Shown: positions 6,988-14,850 of the stretch, one piece after another | How the letters are laid out: each line of letters begins with the position of its first letter | How positions within the stretch are numbered: position 1 is the stretch's first letter | From: CAYOLL01 sp964404765 [NCBI: uncultured Gemmatimonadota bacterium] | Lineage (GTDB): Bacteria > 4572-55 | Direction: 5' to 3' | Length of the DNA stretch: 18,781 nucleotides | Assembly (NCBI GenBank): GCA_964404765.1 | Contig: CAYOLL010000117.1 | Coordinates: forward strand, 1 to 18,781 | Made by a program: the position numbers and the translations under genes | The notes under the pieces: generated by a model | The model's input: only the letters and a program-made list of their open reading frames with translations | What the model was told of the DNA's origin: nothing | Database searches by the model: none

Positions 6988-7560
6988 AACAAATCCTCCT
7001 TTAAAAAGGTGAAAATGGTGGTGAATCCAACCCAGTCGCTCCGGCGACGGATTTCGGGAAGAAAAATTACATAGCGAATCCGGCGTCTTTCTGATACGCT
7101 GATTTTGGGTATCCGGTAATTTCAAATTTAGCACATAAAGTAAGCAATTGTTGAACATTGCTGCTAGCGCAATTTTGACGGGCAACAATATACAAAAACA
7201 AAACAGTTTTTAAATTTAAATCGAGTATGCATGTTACAATCTTCTCATAAAAAGTTTTATCAGTAACGCACCGTGAATGAAGAAACTAAAGACGTAATTG
7301 AGTCACAACACACAGTCAGAAAAAAAAGTTGGCTAAAACAAAAAATTCCCGTCATGCCGACCTCAGGTAAACTAGGGCTGGCGCAGCGGGGATTCATGAT
7401 ATGGCGCTGTACGCGCAAAAACCGGACGAAGTGGCCCTAAGTGTACCCCCCTCCCATCAGATTTTTAGTTGTGGTTATCATTTGGCTATCGGGTCTTGGA
7501 TTCAGCATACGGTTTTTTGTCAAGTCAAGTGAACATCATCGTCGCACATGGAAAAAGCCG
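6988..7560. other. Long gene-free stretch upstream of the beta-helix gene
   Basis: About 570 bases hold no convincing gene. Part is A/T rich (7190-7260) and may contain the promoter of the beta-helix gene, although I find no clean -35/-10 pair there. The TTGACA promoter of element copy D at 7595-7567 points into this stretch. The segment 7340-7440 has a different, more GC-rich character without recognisable structure. Confidence 0.4.
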
Positions 7561-7566
7561 TGTGAC

Positions 7567-7650
7567 ATTTAATACGTGCGAGGTGGTTTTGTCAATACTT
7601 TTATGCACCGGAAATCCCGCTCTTTCGCGGAAGTGGTCGCCTCATACTTT
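7567..7650 (-). repeat. Intergenic element, copy D (shortened)
   Basis: In minus orientation it has codons for LKY then E (around 7652-7641), as in copy A, then a stem-loop (CCGC 7630-7627 with GCGG 7617-7614, with an outer GGT/ACC pairing), then TTGACA at 7595-7590 and TTAAAT at 7572-7567 with a 17-base gap. The LKY-to-promoter distance is 45 bases rather than 67-71. The inner stem is CCGC/GCGG here but CCCG/CGGG in copies A and C, so pairing is kept although bases differ. Confidence 0.5.
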
Positions 7651-7670
7651 AACCTAACTAACATCAAACC

Positions 7671-7706
7671 AAAAGACCTTCCGAGTCGAAACCCGAAAGG
7701 TCTTTT
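7671..7706. terminator. Orphan Rho-independent terminator, copy 3
   Basis: The same AAAAGACCTT...AAGGTCTTTT stem as copies 1 and 2, with paired changes (ACCCGAAAGG against CCTTCCGAGT), but with no gene ending next to it. The following bases still match the spacer of the other copies up to CAATTGCC. It would end a minus-strand transcript from the promoter at 7861-7834. Confidence 0.75.
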
Positions 7707-7779
7707 TTGACGCGATCAATTGCCCGGCCATTCGGAAGTGCCGGGCCGCGTTAGAGGCTAACTTTTTTCAGTCTGGAAC

Positions 7780-7960
7780 ATCAGAAAGCCGTTCCGCCCG
7801 ATCATAAAGTTAACAAAAGGAATTCGTGCGGCAAATTTAGCGGCTTTTGGTTCCTTGTCAACATGTTTGTGCGCCGGATACCCGCTTTTGCCGGGACAGA
7901 CACTCACTTTCTTGCAGAAAGCGGATGTCTAATATTTCAACCGGGCATAATCGCTTTTCA
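7780..7960 (-). repeat. Intergenic element, copy C
   Basis: It aligns to 2394-2580 with few gaps. In minus orientation it has codons for YARLKY and a stop (TAG at 7931-7929), a CCCG/CGGG stem-loop, then the promoter at 7861-7834. Only the last ten or so codons of the coding-like module remain. It is immediately upstream of, and opposite to, the DUF4143 gene's promoter. Confidence 0.6.
7834..7861 (-). promoter_or_regulatory. Sigma70-type promoter of element copy C
   Basis: Minus strand TTGACA at 7861-7856, 16 bases, TAAATT at 7839-7834. It points to the orphan terminator at 7706-7671; the predicted transcript is about 155 bases with no gene in it. Confidence 0.55.
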
Positions 7961-7984
7961 CTTTCAAAATCAATCAAATTAAGA

Positions 7985-8012
7985 TTGACAATTGACCGAA
8001 TAAGCATAAATT
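7985..8012 (+). promoter_or_regulatory. Sigma70-type promoter for the DUF4143 ATPase gene
   Basis: TTGACA at 7985-7990, 16 bases, TAAATT at 8007-8012. Transcription would start near 8018-8020, which leaves a normal leader before a TTG start at 8062 but almost none before the ATG at 8026. Confidence 0.65.
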
Positions 8013-8061
8013 CAGTCAGTATAACATGCTGACTTTAAAAATCTTCATGCGGAGAATGACC

Positions 8062-9195
8062 TTGAATTATATTGAACAGCGACAATTGGTGCGCCTGAGA
8101 CAACTCGTGACCCCGGGCAAGGTCGTGATTCTCTACGGCGCGCGGCGGGTGGGCAAGACCACGCTGGTGAAAAAATACTTAGAAAGCGAGGCTGAACCGG
8201 CGCTCTATGTCAGCGGCGACGATATTTTCGTGCGCGAATTTTTGGCCGGTCAATCCATCGAAAAGCTGCGCGATTTCATCGGTCAAAATAAGCTGCTGAT
8301 CGTGGATGAAGCCCAGTACATTCCCCAAATCGGGCTGAACCTCAAGCTGATTGTGGATCATCTGCCGGAGGTGATGGTGATTGCTACCGGCTCGTCCTCC
8401 TTCGATCTGGCGCGGGATACGGGCGAGCCCTTGACCGGCCGCCGTCACGTCTTGACGCTGTATCCGCTGGCCCAACTGGAGTTGAACGCGGTGGAAAATC
8501 GCGCCGAAACCGCCGCCCGTCTGGAATCCCGCCTCATTTATGGCAGCTATCCGGAGGTGGTTCTGCTGGCAGACAACCGGCAGCGGGCCGAATACCTGCG
8601 CGATTTGGTGAACAGTTACCTGACCAAAGATATTTTGGCCCTGGAGGGAGTTCAACATTCGGAGAAGTTGATGCGCCTGCTGCAATTATTGGTGTTTCAG
8701 ATCGGCAAGGAGTTGTCGTTTACGGAACTGGGCGCTCAGTTGGGCATGAGCAAAAATACGGTGGAACGCTACCTTGATCTGTTAGAGAAAGCGTTTGTGA
8801 TCTATCGGCGGCGCGGTTTTAACCGCAACCTGCGCAAGGAAATCAGTAAAAATCCGCGCTATTACTTTTTTGATAACGGCATTCGCAATGGGTTGATCCA
8901 GAACTTTGGCCCCTTATCGCTGCGAAATGATACGGGCGAACTGTGGGAGAATTACATCCTGGGCGAGCGGCTGAAAAAACTGGAATACGCGCAGCAATGG
9001 ACGAGCAGCTACTTTTGGCGGACGTACAGCCGTCAGGAAATTGACCTGGTTGAAGAATGCGACGGGCAGCTTCATGGCTACGAGGTCAAATGGCAACCGC
9101 AGCCGGCCAGGCCGCCACGCGAATGGTCAGCGGCCTATCCTCAGGCGGAGTTTACGGTCATCCACCGGGAACACTATCTTGATTTTATCGGTTGA
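8062..9195 (+). CDS. AAA_14-DUF4143 ATPase with nuclease-like C-terminal domain
   Basis: A 377-residue protein from the TTG at 8062; an in-frame ATG at 8026 would add 12 residues but has no ribosome binding site, whereas GGAG at 8051-8054 is seven bases from the TTG. The P-loop is GARRVGKTTL (K32), Walker B is LLIVDEAQ (D82, E83), and TGSSSFDL near 109 is the sensor-1 region. A winged-helix-like segment follows (ELGAQLGMSKNTVERYLDLL), and the C-terminal DUF4143 part ends with QEIDLVE (D328) and YEVKW (E341, K343), a PD-(D/E)XK-like pattern. The family is widespread and multi-copy; its function is unknown. The gene stands alone and lies between two leftovers of an IPTL-CTERM gene end. Confidence 0.92.
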   Translation: MNYIEQRQLVRLRQLVTPGKVVILYGARRVGKTTLVKKYLESEAEPALYVSGDDIFVREFLAGQSIEKLRDFIGQNKLLIVDEAQYIPQIGLNLKLIVDHLPEVMVIATGSSSFDLARDTGEPLTGRRHVLTLYPLAQLELNAVENRAETAARLESRLIYGSYPEVVLLADNRQRAEYLRDLVNSYLTKDILALEGVQHSEKLMRLLQLLVFQIGKELSFTELGAQLGMSKNTVERYLDLLEKAFVIYRRRGFNRNLRKEISKNPRYYFFDNGIRNGLIQNFGPLSLRNDTGELWENYILGERLKKLEYAQQWTSSYFWRTYSRQEIDLVEECDGQLHGYEVKWQPQPARPPREWSAAYPQAEFTVIHREHYLDFIG

Positions 9196-9214
9196 GCCTG
9201 AATGCATAGCATTT

Positions 9215-9260
9215 TAGCGGCTTGGAACGCAGACGCATACTTGCGGATAGCGATGGCCCC
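9215..9260 (-). pseudogene. Remnant of an IPTL-CTERM gene end
   Basis: On the minus strand this reads GAIAIRKYASAFQ, matching LGTVAIRKYASVFQ at the end of the beta-helix protein. At DNA level the stretch GACGCATACTTGCGGAT is shared with 5590-5606. Upstream of GAIA the similarity is lost and a stop appears in frame, so only about 15 codons survive. The overlapping plus-strand ORF at 9222-9446 looks accidental. Confidence 0.6.
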
Positions 9261-9486
9261 AGCCTGTCAGCGTTGGAGCAAGTGCCCCAATCTGCGCCAT
9301 TTGGCCGGGTTCAGAACCATCGTCAAGGACACAAGCCAGGCAAAGTGGTAAATCAAGAGCCACATTTTGCAGCCGATATAAAGGTGATAAAAGCCAGACC
9401 GGACGCAGGCACTTGGAGAAGGGTTAAGGTTAAGCAATTAATGTGAGTCAGATCAGTGCCCCGATTTTGCAAAAACATTTTTGATT

Positions 9487-9535
9487 CCGGCAGAAATTGT
9501 TGCCTGATCTGCAAGATTCATATAGCTTCTGCCGG
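9487..9535. repeat. Inverted repeat with nine-base arms
   Basis: CCGGCAGAA at 9487-9495 and TTCTGCCGG at 9527-9535, separated by 31 bases. It lies between the DUF4143 gene and the MATE gene. There is no T-tract, so the role is unclear. The rest of 9261-9480 shows nothing I can name. Confidence 0.45.
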
Positions 9536-9576
9536 TTGGAGTCAGGGTCAATATGTACTCTCACCGGGCACAAGAT

Positions 9577-9648
9577 TTCACCACGGAGGCACAGAACACA
9601 CGGAGAAGGCAAAAGGAAAAAATTTTTCTCCGTGATCTCCGTGGTGAA
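9577..9648. repeat. CACCACGGAG-type inverted repeat
   Basis: Perfect 12-base arms TTCACCACGGAG (9577-9588) and CTCCGTGGTGAA (9637-9648), with an inner pair CGGAGAA (9601-9607) and TTCTCCG (9626-9632). Similar sequences are scattered through intergenic regions of many bacterial genomes and often give rise to false peptides such as TEAQNTRRR. Here it lies inside the false 5' extension of the MATE gene. Confidence 0.7.
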
Positions 9649-9705
9649 GTGGAAAATTATGCCCTGCGAAAGTATAACGGCAAGTTTTGTGACGGGGGAG
9701 TTTCA

Positions 9706-11064
9706 TTGCGCATTTTAATTGATCACTCGCAGCCGCTGATGCTATGGCGCCTGGCTTTACCGTCCATGGCCTCATCGGCGTTGATGGCGGGTTTTGATCT
9801 GGTGGATTTGTTCTGGATGGGGCGATTGGGCCGGGACGCGGTGGCCGCTATCAGCGCCTCCATTTTCTGTTTGTGGACGGCCTATTCCGTCAGCGATATT
9901 TCGGCTTACGGAATCAATAGCTATGTGGCCCGGCGCGTCGGCAACGACAATTTTTTGCAAGCTAACAACGCTTTATTGCTTGGCCTGTTGATCGGGCTAT
10001 TTTTTTCGCTATGCGCCACAGCAATCGGACTGTGGCTGACGCCGGGTATTTTTCGTTTTATGGATTTGTCGCCGACGGTGGTCGAGTTGGCTACGCAGTA
10101 TTTTGACACCGTGATGATGGGGATTGTAGCCATGTTTACCTGGCGCAATTTAAGCGCAGCCTTGCGCAGCGCCGGTGATATGCGGACACCCATGCGGATT
10201 TTGGTGATTTGTCTAATCTCCCACGCGATTATTACTCCGCTTTTGATCTTTGGCGGTTGGATATTTCCCGGTTTAGGGATTAAGGGTTGTGGGTTGGCCA
10301 GAGTGATTACCTACCTCCTGGCCTGTTTACTGGCGATCCGAAAGCTGATTACGCAAGACTGGTCTTTTAACTTCTTGCGGCTCTTTCAACATTATCCATT
10401 GTCGGATTTTTGGGCAGGTGTGCGCAAGATTCTCTGGGTGGGATTGCCCGTAAGCTTCTCCAGTTTTACGTACAGCCAGGTTTATGTCCAATTAACGCCG
10501 TTAATGGCGCAGTTTGGAACCGCGGCCGTAGCCGGTATCGGCATCGGGCAGCGGATCGAGGAGCTGGCCCATTTCGTCTGCTTCGGTTTTGCCACTGCCG
10601 TGACCGTGTTGGTTGGACAAAATATGGGCGCAAAAAGAGTGCGGGAAGCAGAACAGACGGTTTGGCTGGCAATCCTAAATATTTTTGCGCTTCTCGCCCC
10701 GATAATTTTCCTGCTCGTCACGATTCCGGAGCATATCGTTGCCTTGATCACCCATGACCAAAGTCTGGTTCAAATCGGCTCCGGCTACTTGGTTGCGCTG
10801 GGGGTGATTCTTATTTTCAATGCCATCGAGTATGTGATGATTGAGGCTTTTTGTGGAATCTGCCAAACCTGGCCTTTGATCGTATTTGAGATTCCAATGA
10901 CATTGCTGCTGTTGCCGTTAGCCAGGTTTTTGGCCATTCATTTGGATTATGGCGTGGCGGGGATTTGGTGGGCGGTGGCCGGAATTACAGTCATCAAAGG
11001 CTTGTGCATGGCCGCTATTTTCAAACTGCGGATGCGGCGAGAACGACTCCGGATGCAGCCGTGA
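9706..11064 (+). CDS. MATE family efflux transporter
   Basis: A 452-residue membrane protein from a TTG start at 9706 with GGGGGAG five bases upstream. The open frame reaches back to an ATG at 9553, but those 51 codons cover an intergenic inverted repeat and are not expected in the family. The sequence has about twelve hydrophobic segments in two similar halves, starting PLMLWRLALPSMASSALMAGFDLVDLFWMG. MATE hallmarks are seen in the second half, such as QRIEELAHFVCFGFATAVTVLVGQNMGA (read in two parts). MATE pumps export cationic drugs and metabolites using Na+ or H+ gradients; the coupling ion and substrate cannot be told. Length fits the family. It appears to be a single-gene unit, followed by a MITE-like element. 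Confidence 0.92.
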   Translation: MRILIDHSQPLMLWRLALPSMASSALMAGFDLVDLFWMGRLGRDAVAAISASIFCLWTAYSVSDISAYGINSYVARRVGNDNFLQANNALLLGLLIGLFFSLCATAIGLWLTPGIFRFMDLSPTVVELATQYFDTVMMGIVAMFTWRNLSAALRSAGDMRTPMRILVICLISHAIITPLLIFGGWIFPGLGIKGCGLARVITYLLACLLAIRKLITQDWSFNFLRLFQHYPLSDFWAGVRKILWVGLPVSFSSFTYSQVYVQLTPLMAQFGTAAVAGIGIGQRIEELAHFVCFGFATAVTVLVGQNMGAKRVREAEQTVWLAILNIFALLAPIIFLLVTIPEHIVALITHDQSLVQIGSGYLVALGVILIFNAIEYVMIEAFCGICQTWPLIVFEIPMTLLLLPLARFLAIHLDYGVAGIWWAVAGITVIKGLCMAAIFKLRMRRERLRMQP

Positions 11065-11110
11065 CAGTGAAGCTTATACCAAAACTGAAAAGGATTTACA
11101 CCATGCTTAT

Positions 11111-11319
11111 ACTAAGGATTGTGTATTAAATAACTTCTGCATTTGGACGATTGAACTGTTCTCAAGCCCTGTAAGGGCGGCCTGTTTGTAGAAAGCGAAC
11201 CACCATTAAACGGGTCGCCCCGATGGGGCTGTAAGGTTCTTTCCGGCAGTCGGTCTGCTACAAACAGGTCGCCCTTACAGGGCTTGAAATGCGAAAGTTA
11301 TTTAGTACACGTTCCTTAA
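11111..11319. mobile_element. MITE-like inverted-repeat element
   Basis: The left arm (11112-11191) and right arm (11258-11319) are inverted copies. The inner part, TCAAGCCCTGTAAGGGCG followed by CCTGTTTGTAG, matches in 29 of 30 bases, and an outer part of about 31 bases starting TAAGGA matches in roughly 26. The left arm has an extra 18 bases at about 11144-11161. The centre holds a smaller palindrome, CGCCCCGATGGGGC. It encodes nothing plausible. It fills the gap between the MATE gene and the convergent NFACT gene. Clear target-site duplications are not evident. Confidence 0.6.
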
Positions 11320-11367
11320 GTTAAGGGTTAGAAGTTAGAAGCTGCATTTTAAACCGCAATTTTTATC

Positions 11368-13167
11368 TCATTCGTAAAAACTTACGATCTCCGTATCTTC
11401 CATATCTTCCGCGCTCGATTTAGCTGGCTTTTCCGGCAAACCGGGCGCTACCGTGACCGTTTGATGCTGGGTATAGGTGACCAGGCCGGGCGGCGCGCCT
11501 TTTGGTTTGCGCAGATAGCGCACTTCCATATAATCCACCGCGACTTTGCCGGAATTGCGGGCCTTGCTGTACCAGGCCGCGATAGCCGCCGCCTGTTCTA
11601 TTGCCGTCGGCGTTATGTCCGATTTGCGACCTTCGCGCCGCAGCACAACATGCGAACCCCGCAAATCCCGCGCATGAAACCACAAATCATCCAAAGCTGC
11701 CGTGCGATGGGTTAATAAGTCATTTTCCTTATCATTGCGACCGGTTAAAACTTTCCAGCCATCTACAATTGTAAACACGCGGAAAAAGGCTCTGCCCTCC
11801 TGTTTGGGCCGGCTATGATCCTGAGCCGCGGGTTTAAACGTCAGTTTCGCCTGCTGCCGGACAACATATAGTTCCTGGGGTGTTTGGCAGGCGGCAGCGG
11901 CTTCGTACAGACGGTGCAGTTGAAAAAGCTCGGTATTATTTTGGCGAATTCGTCGGCGAATAATATCCTCACCGGCCTCGGCTTTGCGCGCTTTTTTAAA
12001 GTAGCGGTCGGCGTTGACGTGCAGGTCTAACGTCGGGTCCAGCGCAATGGTAATTGTCGCGTTTGTCGGATCGTAAAAATTTGTGACGGTAACTTCGGAT
12101 TTACCGCGCGATAGATTGCGATGGTTTGATTTAATTAACTCGCCCCATAGTCGGTAGGTATCGGCTTTCTCTACATTTTCAATATCTTTTTGCAGTTGTT
12201 TGCGCAAAGCGGTAGCTTTCTCAACCCGTTTTTTTAACGTCCGCAGCACATCATTTTTTTCTGTCTCAAAGCTGACGTGCCCGCTCACGAAGGTATGGCT
12301 GTAGGCGATAGCCCGGTTTACGCTGGGATAGGATGTTTCTTCGCACGCGGCCAGGCTAATGGCCGGATAGAGCGACAGGCAAGCCGGAACATGGGTTTCC
12401 CGGTCGCGGTAGAGAAAACAGCCGGACGATGCCGACGGCCGACAAAGGGCCTGAATGGTCTGCAATTCCTGCCAGAGCCGATCTACATCTCCGGCCTGAA
12501 GCGCCTCCACTTTAAGATCGACAGCAAAACCGGCGCGGGCTAAAATTTCCTGCGCGTTTTGCGGACTTAAACGGCTCAGGCGCATAACCAAAAACTTCCA
12601 TACCGGACGTGGGTCTGCGATGTCAAATAGTCCGCGAAATACATCCGCGCTCACCGTCGTAAAATCGGGCAGGGTCGATGCCGACGGCACATGGTAGACG
12701 GCATCGCGCGCGATCAGGCGCTGGTTTTCGTCCGGTCCCTGCGCTTTTTCAAAGGCTAAAATTTTTTGATTGGCTCCGACTAAAACCAGATTGCAAAAAG
12801 AACCCAGAAATTCGCAAAAAAGCGTAACAAAAGAGCTGCCTAAAACCGGGTTAATGACTTCCCATCTTACCGCAATCAGACGATCGTGATTAATTTGGGC
12901 AATGCTGACCAGACGCGCGCCCTTCAGGTGGGCATCATAAGCTGTTGCTTTGGCATTATCCGCCAATGGGGGCTGCTCGCCGGCATAGATCGCCGGATAA
13001 GCCGGGTTCAGGCTTATTACTAACCAACGATCTTCGGCTAATTTAAACGCAAGGCCGTCCGTTAGAAGACGATGGATTGAGATCAACTTTGCGCCGGCTA
13101 ATGTAGCCTGCAGTTCTGTTGCTAAAGCGTACAGCAGATTATTTTCAACAAAATTTATTCGTTTCAT
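11368..13167 (-). CDS. rqcH: NFACT family ribosome quality control protein (RqcH/Rqc2 homologue)
   Basis: A 599-residue protein with the complete NFACT layout. The N-terminal NFACT-N domain includes the D95-R96 pair in INHDRLIAV, residues needed in RqcH for elongating tails. The middle, at about 310-345, is a charged coiled coil (LKKRVEKATALRKQLQKDIE). The C-terminal NFACT-R domain has LTGRNDKEND at 474-483 and LWFHARDLRGSHVVL at 495-509, the family signature. Bacterial RqcH binds 60S-like obstructed 50S subunits with peptidyl-tRNA and adds C-terminal alanine tails that mark the stalled chain for degradation. Older annotations call this a fibronectin-binding protein. It stands alone, divergent from the creD-like gene. 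No clear Shine-Dalgarno site precedes the ATG at 13167. Confidence 0.93.
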   Translation of the reverse strand: MKRINFVENNLLYALATELQATLAGAKLISIHRLLTDGLAFKLAEDRWLVISLNPAYPAIYAGEQPPLADNAKATAYDAHLKGARLVSIAQINHDRLIAVRWEVINPVLGSSFVTLFCEFLGSFCNLVLVGANQKILAFEKAQGPDENQRLIARDAVYHVPSASTLPDFTTVSADVFRGLFDIADPRPVWKFLVMRLSRLSPQNAQEILARAGFAVDLKVEALQAGDVDRLWQELQTIQALCRPSASSGCFLYRDRETHVPACLSLYPAISLAACEETSYPSVNRAIAYSHTFVSGHVSFETEKNDVLRTLKKRVEKATALRKQLQKDIENVEKADTYRLWGELIKSNHRNLSRGKSEVTVTNFYDPTNATITIALDPTLDLHVNADRYFKKARKAEAGEDIIRRRIRQNNTELFQLHRLYEAAAACQTPQELYVVRQQAKLTFKPAAQDHSRPKQEGRAFFRVFTIVDGWKVLTGRNDKENDLLTHRTAALDDLWFHARDLRGSHVVLRREGRKSDITPTAIEQAAAIAAWYSKARNSGKVAVDYMEVRYLRKPKGAPPGLVTYTQHQTVTVAPGLPEKPAKSSAEDMEDTEIVSFYE

Positions 13168-13301
13168 TTTTCTACTTTGCGGTTGTAGTGGAAATGTGGC
13201 ATATTACCTTGCAATTATGTGTCCGCCACTTTAAAGACACAAAGAAATTATTGGAATTGTTCATTATCCATTGTTCATTGCTCATTAAAAAGGAGCCTCT
13301 C

Positions 13302-14630
13302 ATGTCGCAATCAACCGATCCGTTTCATCATTTTAACCAATGGCTGCGGGATTCCGTCACTTTTAAGCTGTTTGCGATTGGCGTTTTGATTTTGGCTTTA
13401 ATGATCCCAACCGCAATGATTATGGGTCTGGTCAGCGAGCGGGAATATACCAGCCAGAATGCCGTTAGTGAGCTGAGTTCCAAATGGGGCGAAATGCAAA
13501 CCATCACCGGCCCGATTTTAACCGTGCCATATCGGGCTTACGTCAAGGATGAAAAGGGCAAAATAATTGAGACGATTGAATATGCCCATTTTTTGCCGGA
13601 CGATCTCAAAATCAGCGGTGGTGTTCAGCCCGAAACACGCTACCGTGGTATTTTCGAAGTTGTTGTTTACAATACCAAGCTAACATTTGCCGGGGTTTTT
13701 AGCCACCCAAATCTGCAAGATTGGAATTTACCGGTTGAGTCCGTGTTGTGGGAAAATGCTTTTGTCGCGGTAGGTATCCCCGATATGCGCGGGATTCAGC
13801 AGCTTGTAGAGTTGCAATGGAACGACTCCACGCTGGTTTTTAATCCGGGCATCGAAACGCGGGAGGTGTTGAATGCCGGAGTTAGTGTCGCCACGCCTCT
13901 TTTAGCTGATAATGCGGGGCAGTATACTTTTTCCTTTGAGCTGAATCTGAACGGCAGCCGCGAGCTCAACTTTACGCCGTTAGGCAGGGAAACGCTGGCG
14001 CGGCTAACTTCAAACTGGCCTGATCCGAGTTTTAGCGGCGCATTTTTGCCGGATCAGCGCACGGTCAGCCCGGACGGTTTTGAAGCCGAATGGCGGGTGC
14101 TTCACCTGAATCGTAACTATCCACAGCAATGGCGAGGCTCGCAGCCGGAGTTATCCGGATCGGTTTTTGGCGTGACGCTCCTGGTGCCGGTGGATCATTA
14201 TCAAAAGACGATGCGCTCGGCTAAATACGCCATCATGTTCCTGGTGCTGACATTCATGACTTTCTTCTTTGTGGAAGTGCTGAACAAGCGGCGGATTCAT
14301 CCGTTCCAGTATATTCTGGTTGGGTTGGCTCTGGTTATTTTCTACTTGCTGCTGTTGTCATTTGCGGAGCATATTCCTTTTAACTACGCCTACGGAATTG
14401 GCAGCTTTGCCGTCATTGGCCTGATCACCGCCTACTCCCGCTCCATTTTCCGCCAAACCCGGCTGACGCTGCTTACCGCCGGTGTTCTGACGCTGCTTTA
14501 TAGCCTGATGTTCGTCATTCTGCAACTGCAGGACTATGCCTTGCTGATGGGCAGCATTGGCCTGTTTGTTGTCCTGGCTATTGTGATGTACGTCTCGCGC
14601 AATATTGATTGGTATGGGACGGCGGAATGA
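13302..14630 (+). CDS. creD: CreD-like inner membrane protein
   Basis: A 442-residue protein from the ATG at 13302, which has AAGGAG eight bases upstream; the frame opens further back to 13119 inside the NFACT gene, which is not credible. A transmembrane helix at 21-44 is followed by a periplasmic domain with the family words TGPILTVPYR and about five or six C-terminal membrane helices. KRRIHPFQYILVGLALVIFY in that part is the best-conserved CreD segment. Length is close to E. coli CreD (450). In enterobacteria CreD belongs to the CreBC regulon and affects envelope integrity; here there is no creBC next to it, so regulation is likely different. The intergenic space with the divergent NFACT gene is 134 bases and must hold both promoters, but I cannot place them. 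Confidence 0.9.
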   Translation: MSQSTDPFHHFNQWLRDSVTFKLFAIGVLILALMIPTAMIMGLVSEREYTSQNAVSELSSKWGEMQTITGPILTVPYRAYVKDEKGKIIETIEYAHFLPDDLKISGGVQPETRYRGIFEVVVYNTKLTFAGVFSHPNLQDWNLPVESVLWENAFVAVGIPDMRGIQQLVELQWNDSTLVFNPGIETREVLNAGVSVATPLLADNAGQYTFSFELNLNGSRELNFTPLGRETLARLTSNWPDPSFSGAFLPDQRTVSPDGFEAEWRVLHLNRNYPQQWRGSQPELSGSVFGVTLLVPVDHYQKTMRSAKYAIMFLVLTFMTFFFVEVLNKRRIHPFQYILVGLALVIFYLLLLSFAEHIPFNYAYGIGSFAVIGLITAYSRSIFRQTRLTLLTAGVLTLLYSLMFVILQLQDYALLMGSIGLFVVLAIVMYVSRNIDWYGTAE

Positions 14631-14674
14631 AAAACGATCCGTATCACAAAGGCCAAGTTTAGGAACGTTGATTA

Positions 14675-14709
14675 GATGCCGGATAAAAACATTCCGGCAT
14701 TCCGGCATC
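14675..14709. repeat. Hairpin downstream of creD
   Basis: GATGCCGGA at 14675-14683 and TCCGGCATC at 14701-14709 form a nine-base stem. Inside and next to it, ATTCCGGC is repeated in tandem. No T-tract follows, so it may be a weak terminator or an mRNA-end stem. The remaining part of 14631-14922 shows no gene. Confidence 0.45.
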
Positions 14710-14850
14710 ACTTGGAAATGAGTAACATCGCACGTCGATATCTACAAGCTCGGAGCCTAATGTACTGTTCAGCATCACGGGCAGAGTCGCTCATTGCGAC
14801 CGGTTTCAAGGACCAAATGACAGCACGGCTTACCTGTCATCGCCTATAAC

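Noticed and set aside
6988-7188. N-terminal extension of the beta-helix protein
   Set aside because: The 67 added residues precede a good signal peptide that has its own AGGAGG and ATG.
7340-7440. GC-rich stretch in the long intergenic region as a tRNA or small gene
   Set aside because: No cloverleaf, no TTCGA-type arm and no ORF with a ribosome binding site could be found.
7469-7657. A 62-codon plus-strand ORF in the repeat region
   Set aside because: It is antisense to element copy D and has no recognisable features.
9222-9446. A 74-codon plus-strand ORF
   Set aside because: It runs antisense over the remnant of an IPTL-CTERM tail and has no family resemblance or convincing ribosome binding site.
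9553-9705. N-terminal extension of the MATE protein to an ATG
   Set aside because: It covers the CACCACGGAG inverted repeat and gives a charged, non-membrane peptide of the TEAQNTRRR type known as a false translation; a better ribosome binding site precedes the TTG at 9706.
13119-13301. N-terminal extension of the CreD-like protein into the NFACT gene
   Set aside because: It overlaps the divergent gene, and AAGGAG precedes the ATG at 13302.
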